6,013 nucleotides of DNA, from NCBI GenBank assembly GCA_023399035.1, contig JAEWQX010000227.1, positions 1-6,013 of the forward strand, read 5' to 3'. Shown piece by piece: positions 1 through 3,901 of the stretch; within the stretch, counting starts at the first letter, position 1; each line of letters begins with the position of its first letter. A model generated the notes under the pieces. It saw only the letters and a program-made list of their open reading frames with translations, made no database searches and was not told the DNA's origin. The position numbers were made by a program, and so were the translations under genes. The DNA is from Bacillota bacterium. GTDB lineage: Bacteria > Bacillota > Clostridia > Clostridiales > Clostridiaceae.

Positions 1-44
1 TCCATATCTTAACTATATAAGTTAGGGTATGGATTTTTATTTTT
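1..44 (+). terminator. Rho-independent terminator of an upstream gene outside the window
   Basis: Bases 1-14 pair with 20-33 without interruption (14 pairs, two of them G-T wobbles at 7/27 and 9/25), closing a 5-base ATATA loop. The stem is followed directly by a T-rich run at 34-44 (TTTTTATTTTT). This is the classic intrinsic terminator layout, although the stem is AT-rich and the hairpin may begin before the window edge. It implies that a plus-strand gene ends just left of the window and that the HNH gene downstream needs its own promoter. Confidence 0.7.
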
Positions 45-157
45 CTTAAGGTTAATAAGGCTGTTTATAAATTATATAAAATTTAATAGAATTCAGGTCT
101 TTTTATTGTGGATTACATGAGAAAAAAGAACTATAAAACAGAAGATTTATAATTCTT

Positions 158-270
158 AAGAACTTTAGAACTACTGAACTTTAAATTTAAGGGTTTTCAG
201 AATTAAAGTTTGTCAGAATTACAGATCTGAAGAACTTTAGAAGTGAAGATTTAAAAAACTTTAAATTTAA
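158..270. repeat. Diverged direct repeat of about 75 bp in the leader region
   Basis: The 13-mer AAGAACTTTAGAA occurs at 158-170 and again at 230-242, 72 bp apart. In the same order, the 14-mer AACTTTAAATTTAA occurs at 177-190 and at 257-270, 80 bp apart. GAAGATTTA is also repeated at 141-149 and 245-253. The shared order of two long words suggests an old tandem duplication with small insertions or deletions. The AT bias makes chance a partial explanation, but exact 13- and 14-mers in the same order within 120 bp are notable. No function is evident. Confidence 0.5.
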
Positions 271-334
271 AGAAGCTTAAATCTGGAGATTTATAAAACT
301 AAGTATGATTAGAGGATTAATGGTGAGATTATAT

Positions 335-354
335 TTTCGCAACTTGTTGCGAAA
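335..354 (-). repeat. 20-bp palindromic repeat, copy 1 (non-coding, reverse orientation)
   Basis: Arms TTTCGCAAC and GTTGCGAAA are perfect reverse complements of 9 bp around a central TT. Read on the minus strand the centre is AA, as in the three copies at 3757, 3797 and 3998. It differs from copy 4 by only two bases, which are a paired C-G to G-C swap at palindrome positions 5 and 16, so complementarity is kept. It lies about 285 bp upstream of the HNH gene. No T-tract follows on either strand, so it is not an ordinary terminator. Confidence 0.8.
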
Positions 355-581
355 GGGCTGGGTAGAGTTATGTGAATTTTTTAGTAGTCTAAAATATAGT
401 ATAATTACAGGATGTTTTTAGATAATGATTGCACTTTTATTGATGATATAAACATTTCTGTAATTACAATGATGTAAAGAATGATTAAATTTTTAATAAA
501 CATATATATAAGGAAAATAAAAGTTTTAGAGAAGATACAAATTAAAACTTGTTTATGGAAATAAGGAATTAATACAAAATG

Positions 582-590
582 TGGTAAAAT
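582..590 (+). promoter_or_regulatory. Candidate extended -10 promoter of the HNH gene
   Basis: TGG at 582-584 directly precedes TAAAAT at 585-590, an extended -10 element matching TATAAT at five of six positions. No good -35 is seen at the usual spacing (562-567 reads TAAGGA), which extended -10 promoters tolerate. Transcription would begin near 597 and give a leader of about 44 bases. This is a prediction from consensus only. Confidence 0.45.
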
Positions 591-640
591 GAAAATATAA
601 AATTCAATCATTAGATATAAATTGAGATTAGGAGAAGACA

Positions 641-1798
641 ATGAATAATACTACTATTTTTGAGGATTCAATAATTTTACCCAAAGAAGCAAGTACAGTA
701 CCATATAGTGGTGAAGTGGATTATATAACATTCTCAAGGGTTCTTGATAATAATAAAGTAGTGGCAAGCTATAAAATGTACTGGCTTATATCTTTATTAG
801 AGGAAGTTAGCAGTGGGAAAACTATAATAGATTTTAGAACAATGATTTGTAAAATGATAGTACATGCATGGTATCCATTATTAAAATATAAATTAAGTTT
901 TGGAGCATGTGATAATTTAGCTGATGTTACAGAATATATAAGCAGCAAATATAAGATTAGTGCTAATTGTGATGGAAATGAGTTGTTTAGATTTATATAT
1001 GGTTCAAAAGATGTGGAACTTAATAAAAAGATAAAAGACCTTACATTAAATGTGCCATATAGATTTTTGTCACCATTTTTTAGAAATGAACTAAGGGGTG
1101 AAAAGAAAGTACAGAGAATTATAGAAGAACTGAGTAGAAACAATACTGAATGTATTTATAAAATTCATGTGAATCAAAATAATGAGAGGTATATATGCAT
1201 TAATAAAGGATGGGACAACTATTTAAAATATAATTATCGTATTATACAAGGATGGGCATATTATAAGCTAGTATGTTTTTTACAGAAACGTAATCCAAAT
1301 ACACCAGCTATTGCAATGAAACTTGAACCTCCAAAAGAGAGAAAGTTAAATAAGCAGACAAAGATATGGAAAAATATAATTCAAGAAAAACACATTAAAG
1401 ATTTATATACTGGTCTTGATTACAATGAAGAAAATTATGAAAAGTATGGAGTTTTAAGCATTGATCATTTTATTCCGTGGAGTTTTGTTCTTCATGATCA
1501 GATGTGGAATCTTGTACCTTGTTTTAAGAATATAAATAGTAAAAAGAGTGATAATCTTTTGGATTATAATACATATATTAAGGATTTTACTAAATTGCAG
1601 TATATGGCATTTTGCTATGTTGTTGATAATAAGCATAATAATGAGATTGAGGAATATGGGGAAGCTTTACGAATTGCTGATGCTAAAAAGTTTAGAGTAG
1701 AAAATGGATTAACTGAGTTTTTTAATGCATTTGATAATATGATAAAGCCTGTTTTTAGTATTGCACTTAATCAGGGATTTAATATTATGAAGTTATAG
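641..1798 (+). CDS. HNH endonuclease, probable stand-alone defence or restriction nuclease
   Basis: The product (385 aa) is a predicted metal-dependent DNA nuclease of the HNH (beta-beta-alpha-metal) fold. The nuclease core is at residues 255-305: a YTGLD stretch, then SIDHFIPW with D275 and H276 (general base), N290 in MWNLVP, and N299 in NINSKKSDNL, giving an HNN version of the motif. This is the restriction/defence type of HNH, with the characteristic IDHFIPWS...WNLVP...N..KSDNL spacing. Residues 1-100 form a second conserved-looking, mainly helical region (FSRVLDN, SYKMYWLISLLEEV, AWYPLLKYKLSFG) resembling the N-terminus of defence-island HNH proteins as I remember them; its role is unknown. 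No signal peptide or membrane segment is visible, so it is probably cytoplasmic. The start is set by AGGAG at 630-634, six bases before ATG. A 342-bp gap separates it from the McrBC-like pair, so it is probably a separate transcription unit. Target specificity cannot be read from sequence. Confidence 0.88.
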   Translation: MNNTTIFEDSIILPKEASTVPYSGEVDYITFSRVLDNNKVVASYKMYWLISLLEEVSSGKTIIDFRTMICKMIVHAWYPLLKYKLSFGACDNLADVTEYISSKYKISANCDGNELFRFIYGSKDVELNKKIKDLTLNVPYRFLSPFFRNELRGEKKVQRIIEELSRNNTECIYKIHVNQNNERYICINKGWDNYLKYNYRIIQGWAYYKLVCFLQKRNPNTPAIAMKLEPPKERKLNKQTKIWKNIIQEKHIKDLYTGLDYNEENYEKYGVLSIDHFIPWSFVLHDQMWNLVPCFKNINSKKSDNLLDYNTYIKDFTKLQYMAFCYVVDNKHNNEIEEYGEALRIADAKKFRVENGLTEFFNAFDNMIKPVFSIALNQGFNIMKL

Positions 1799-1953
1799 AG
1801 AAGAATTTTATAAAGAGTATATGTAATTGGATAAGTATGATTTAATTATTAATACCTTTAGATACAAAAGAAAAATGAGACTATGGCAAAGTAAATAAGT
1901 AGACAAGAAAGTTATATAGAGTATTTTAAAAATAACATTTCATTGGATGCTAA

Positions 1954-1982
1954 TTGTAAAAAGTGAGGTCACATTTAATAAT
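1954..1982 (+). promoter_or_regulatory. Candidate sigma-A-type promoter for the McrBC-like operon
   Basis: TTGTAA (1954-1959) and AATAAT (1977-1982) are separated by 17 bases and match the consensus at four and five of six positions. Transcription would start near 1990 and give a leader of about 150 bases containing the inverted repeat at 2061-2104. A competing -10 hexamer, TATAAT at 2058-2063, overlaps the left arm of that repeat but lacks a good -35. The choice between them is open. Confidence 0.35.
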
Positions 1983-2060
1983 ATGAAGAATGTTTTAAAG
2001 TTTACTCAAGTATAATTAATAAATATAGAAATAAAATGATAATAATTATTTTTTCAGTAT

Positions 2061-2104
2061 AATGCCTAATTTTGTTATATAATAATATTACAGAATTAGG
2101 CATT
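2061..2104 (+). promoter_or_regulatory. 15-bp inverted repeat upstream of the mcrB-like gene (operator or leader hairpin)
   Basis: Bases 2061-2075 pair with 2090-2104 over 15 consecutive positions, with one T-G wobble (2072/2093), around a 14-base AT-only loop. The arms begin AATGCCTAAT and end ATTAGGCATT. No T-tract follows on the plus strand, and the minus-strand exit is A-rich, so it is not an intrinsic terminator. It ends 36 bases before the start codon and overlaps a TATAAT hexamer (2058-2063). It could be an operator for a repressor dimer or an mRNA leader hairpin. No regulator gene is visible in the window. Confidence 0.6.
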
Positions 2105-2140
2105 GATTATGCAAAATAAGATAAAACTGGAGATAGTTAT

Positions 2141-3901
2141 ATGAGTAAAGAACGATCAGATTCATGGAGCAAAATAGAGAATACAGATATAAATTCAATA
2201 GCTAGAAAAACAGTAGATTATAGTACTTTCAAATATGGTACTGTGATATCAACACGCTATTATAAAGGATTTTTAGATAATTTATCAGTAGAATTGGTTA
2301 AGGGGAGTAAAATCAATATAACTTTAATTATAGAAGGAAAAAATTATGAAAGTGTAATTGATTATCCTAATCTTAATAGAAAAAATTCTGTTATCAGAAT
2401 TATGTTCAGCAAGAAATTAAAAGATTATTTATCAAAGGAATTATACATTAGCTACAACTATATTATTGATATGAAAGATAAGCAGAATAATAATAAGCTG
2501 ATAAAACTTCCAGAAGAATTGAAAGAATATATGGATTTTTACAAAGGTCCAGAAAAGGATACTTTTATTGTGAAGTTAATAAAACAGAATCAGTCTAATA
2601 CAGAAGAATTAGAACCTTCAGAAGATGATGCTATAGATATGGATGAAGTAGAATATGAAGAAAATAATGATGACATATTAAAAGATTTTAATGTTTCATC
2701 AACAGTTGATTACATATACAACTATATAACAAATCAAGGATATACCTATGATAAATCACTAATCAAAAATCTATATATATCATTAAAAACAAAGCCATTT
2801 GTAATTCTTTCAGGAATATCAGGGACAGGAAAGAGCAAGATTGTAGAACTTTTTGCAAAAGCACTTGGAGCAACAACTGAAAACAAGCGCTTTAAGCTTA
2901 TTCCTGTAAAGCCTGACTGGTCAGACAGCACAGATCTTTTAGGGTTCAGAAATATAGAAGGAAAGTTTACCTGTGGAGAAATTACAGAAATTGCGTACAG
3001 AGCAATGATGAATCCTGAAGTTCCTTATTTTATATGTCTTGATGAAATGAATCTTGCTAGAGTAGAGTATTATTTCAGCGACATATTATCAATAATGGAA
3101 ACAAGAAGATGCAATGAAGAAGGCGAAATCATTACCAATGTTTTATTAAGTGAAACTCAGATTGGAAGAGACGCTGCATCTATAAGTACATATGGAGATG
3201 TATACATGCCTCAAAACTTATACATAATTGGTACAGTAAACATGGATGAGACAACTTTCCCTTTTAGCAAGAAAGTTTTGGACAGGGCAAACACCATTGA
3301 ATTTAACAAGGTTGATTTATCATATTCATTTGATGATGAGGAGGATAGCACTGAAGACCAGAATGATAATGATCAATGCAGAGTATATCATAACAATTTC
3401 CTAAAATCAGAATTTCTGAAGATAAAAGACTGCAAAGGAAATAAGGATATTGCTCTTAGAACTATAGACAGACTTATAGGAATAAATAATATACTGCAGA
3501 AGTATGATAATCATTTTGGTTACAGAGTAAGGGATGAAATTGTATTTTACATGATTTATGCTCTCAAATATGATCTTATGGATTTTGATGAAGCATTTGA
3601 CTTCTGCATGGTTCAGAAGATACTGCCTAAAATAAGTGGAAGCAGCAGTGAGACTTTAGAAATACTTGCTTCTATATTTGAGTATATCAATGATTATAAG
3701 ATTCAAAATAAAGAGTATATGGAATTAAGTGAACTTGATAAAATGTCGAAACATGTTTTCCCCACAAGTGGGGAAAGAGAAAATAATGGCTGGGAAATTC
3801 CCAACAAGTTGGGAAAACAAAAGTATATTCATACAAATGAAAAATTAATAAATATGATGAGGAGGTTTATCCGAGATGGATTCACAACCTTCTGGCAATA
3901 A
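2141..3901 (+). CDS. McrB-like AAA+ NTPase of a type IV restriction-like system
   Basis: This 586-aa protein is a predicted motor/recognition subunit that hydrolyses nucleotide (GTP in classical McrB) and drives a partner nuclease. Residues 27-150 form an N-terminal domain with alternating beta-type segments; it is probably the DNA-reading module. Its YGTVIS start and later R-rich strand loosely recall EcoRII-N/B3-type DNA-binding domains, but this is uncertain. Residues 154-180 are a strongly acidic linker. The AAA+ core follows: Walker A GISGTGKS (225-232), Walker B FICLDEMN (297-304), the McrB-family segment GTVNMDETT (364-372) leading to KKVLDRANTIEF (377-388), and a sensor-2-like GYRVRDEI (460-467). 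The C-terminus ends in a motif typical of the group, RRFIRDGFTTFW (574-585). The start is supported by TGGAG (2128-2132), eight bases before ATG. Two 20-bp palindromes lie in the linker at residues 539-559, just before that C-terminal motif. The gene overlaps the nuclease gene by 26 nt, which implies coupled translation. Confidence 0.9.
   Translation: MSKERSDSWSKIENTDINSIARKTVDYSTFKYGTVISTRYYKGFLDNLSVELVKGSKINITLIIEGKNYESVIDYPNLNRKNSVIRIMFSKKLKDYLSKELYISYNYIIDMKDKQNNNKLIKLPEELKEYMDFYKGPEKDTFIVKLIKQNQSNTEELEPSEDDAIDMDEVEYEENNDDILKDFNVSSTVDYIYNYITNQGYTYDKSLIKNLYISLKTKPFVILSGISGTGKSKIVELFAKALGATTENKRFKLIPVKPDWSDSTDLLGFRNIEGKFTCGEITEIAYRAMMNPEVPYFICLDEMNLARVEYYFSDILSIMETRRCNEEGEIITNVLLSETQIGRDAASISTYGDVYMPQNLYIIGTVNMDETTFPFSKKVLDRANTIEFNKVDLSYSFDDEEDSTEDQNDNDQCRVYHNNFLKSEFLKIKDCKGNKDIALRTIDRLIGINNILQKYDNHFGYRVRDEIVFYMIYALKYDLMDFDEAFDFCMVQKILPKISGSSSETLEILASIFEYINDYKIQNKEYMELSELDKMSKHVFPTSGERENNGWEIPNKLGKQKYIHTNEKLINMMRRFIRDGFTTFWQ
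3757..3776 (+). repeat. 20-bp palindromic repeat, copy 2 (inside the mcrB-like gene)
   Basis: Arms TTTCCCCAC and GTGGGGAAA are perfect 9-bp reverse complements around AA. Compared with copy 4 there are exactly two changes, A to C at palindrome position 7 and T to G at position 14, which pair with each other. The sequence is read in frame as FPTSGE (residues 540-545). The position-7 change is silent and the position-14 change replaces Trp with Gly, so protein selection does not explain why both changed. It lies in the variable linker before the C-terminal FTTFW motif. Confidence 0.85.
3797..3816 (+). repeat. 20-bp palindromic repeat, copy 3 (inside the mcrB-like gene)
   Basis: Arms TTCCCAAC and GTTGGGAA (3798-3805 and 3808-3815) pair over 8 bp around AA; the outermost pair is A/A and is lost. 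It is identical to copy 4 over the remaining 19 bases. It is read one codon phase away from copies 2 and 4, giving IPNKLGK (residues 553-559) instead of FPTS. Its left end abuts a TGGGAAA word (3791-3797), which looks like the right half of another degraded copy. Its centre is 40 bp from that of copy 2. Confidence 0.82.
3860..3865 (+). promoter_or_regulatory. Consensus ribosome binding site for the mcrC-like gene, inside the mcrB-like gene
   Basis: AGGAGG is a full-strength Shine-Dalgarno sequence ten bases before ATG at 3876 and lies within the last codons of the mcrB-like gene. It decides the start of the nuclease gene and makes the 26-nt overlap (3876-3901) credible. It sits between palindrome copies 3 and 4, so pairing between those copies could loop it out or mask it; that is inference. 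Confidence 0.75.

Larger units (their letters stand above)
45..581. other. Non-coding AT-rich leader region without a convincing gene
   Basis: No open frame here has both a ribosome binding site and a recognisable product. The only open frames are a 12-codon one near 118, a 38-codon one (305-421) that runs through the palindrome at 335-354, and an AT-rich hydrophobic minus-strand frame over 405-641 that lacks a ribosome binding site. The left part (about 141-299) is made of degenerate short repeats, listed separately. The right part (about 400-580) is plain AT-rich sequence with one weak -10-like hexamer (TATAAT, 400-405) and a 9-bp inverted repeat (402-410 with 458-466) around it. Confidence 0.6.
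1799..2140. other. 342-bp intergenic gap with promoter and inverted repeat but no gene
   Basis: The gap between the HNH gene and the mcrB-like gene has no open frame with a ribosome binding site. The longest candidate is a 23-residue frame from a TTG at 1827, ending at 1898, with no Shine-Dalgarno sequence. I see no hairpin-plus-T-tract terminator directly after the HNH gene, so readthrough into the McrBC-like pair is possible. The informative parts are a promoter candidate at 1954-1982 and a long inverted repeat at 2061-2104, listed separately. Confidence 0.6.

Noticed and set aside
305..421. 38-codon plus-strand frame spanning palindrome copy 1
   Set aside because: There is no good Shine-Dalgarno sequence for ATG 305 or ATG 320; only an internal GTG (323) has an AGAGGA at suitable distance. 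The product is not recognisable. Kept only as context for the palindrome.
402..466. 9-bp inverted repeat TAATTACAG / CTGTAATTA with a 47-base spacer near a TATAAT hexamer
   Set aside because: The words are short and AT-rich, the spacing is wide, and there is no good -35. It is too weak to call an operator or promoter.
545..556. AACTTGTT core identical to the centre of palindrome copy 1
   Set aside because: Only four base pairs of arm surround the centre and the outer arms are absent, so it is probably a chance match in AT-rich DNA.
405..641. Minus-strand 78-codon open frame, hydrophobic product
   Set aside because: Its product is rich in I, F, L and Y, as expected from AT-rich non-coding DNA. 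There is no ribosome binding site upstream on the minus strand, and its start overlaps the HNH start codon.
769..1143. Minus-strand 124-codon frame inside the HNH gene
   Set aside because: It is a shadow of the HNH coding sequence with no ribosome binding site and no recognisable domain.
1827..1898. 23-residue frame from TTG after the HNH gene
   Set aside because: It has no ribosome binding site and a rare start codon, and its length is within chance expectation.
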